Below are positions 63,892 to 64,000 of a stretch of DNA of 64,000 nt, in pieces. Source of the stretch: Branchiostoma floridae (Eukaryota > Chordata > Leptocardii > Amphioxiformes > Branchiostomatidae); assembly GCF_000003815.2 (NCBI RefSeq), contig NC_049997.1, positions 5,813,013-5,877,012 on the forward strand, given 5' to 3'. Under the pieces are notes generated by a model. That model made no database searches and was not told where the DNA came from. It saw only the letters and a program-made list of their open reading frames with translations. The translations under genes and the position numbers were made by a program. The stretch's first letter is position 1; the number at the start of each line of letters is the position of its first letter.

Positions 63892-64000
63892 ATATAACAA
63901 GCTGCTGCCGTGCCATGGCAAGCTGGTGTGTTACGCGGAAGGCCGGTTATACCGGCTATATATATACATGTGTACATTTTTTTATACAGAATCTGATACA

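Overview
The window is animal genomic DNA: intron-rich genes with canonical GT-AG splicing, coding at low density, and many families of transposable elements, microsatellites and inverted repeats. The best fit is a lancelet (Branchiostoma). That rests on a single Cip/Kip CDK inhibitor mixing p27-like and p21-like features, an intron-rich SLC17 transporter, and a repeat mix (CR1/L2-like and L1-like LINEs, Penelope-like elements, mariner, hAT-like MITEs, tRNA-derived SINEs, AT-rich repeats full of ATGCAAAT/ATTTGCAT). The species is an inference. Four runs of N (52615-53008, 53559-53658, 55255-55368, 60794-60893) are assembly gaps.

Two host genes can be rebuilt exon by exon, both on the minus strand. 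The first is a complete two-exon Cip/Kip inhibitor (exon 1 7273-6691, exon 2 5948-5839; 230 aa), with an N-terminal CDK-inhibitory domain close to p27 and a C-terminal PCNA-binding PIP box with degron features close to p21. The second is an SLC17-type organic anion transporter with eleven coding exons from 49423 down to 34377 (636 aa modelled). All phases are consistent; it has a long soluble N-terminus, a heavily N-glycosylated first lumenal loop, and substitutions at motifs usually conserved in SLC17.

Layout: 1-5.8 kb has no recognised gene; 5.8-7.6 kb holds the CDK inhibitor and its 5' flank; 7.6-31.5 kb is intergenic and repeat-built (8-9 bp TSD MITEs, tiny palindromic insertions, two inverted 1.07-kb repeats, a head-to-head Penelope-like pair, tandem octamer-rich units); 31.5-33 kb has LINE remnants, including an L1-like ORF1; 34.4-49.5 kb is the SLC17 gene, whose introns carry a recent CR1/L2-like LINE fragment, a hAT-type MITE, SINE pieces and a deleted mariner; 50.3-51.5 kb is a decayed LINE; 53.6-55.5 kb holds SGNH-hydrolase-like coiled-coil reading frames, probably retroelement ORF1; 55.7-64 kb is repeat-rich with no confident host gene.

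The least familiar signal is a family of 18-36 bp palindromes of form CAAGGACGTTATAT...ATATAACGTCCTTG. All four copies (12083, 14453, 16360, 21918) sit between 7-bp direct repeats that match 6/7 or 7/7. They look like ultra-short mobile insertions.
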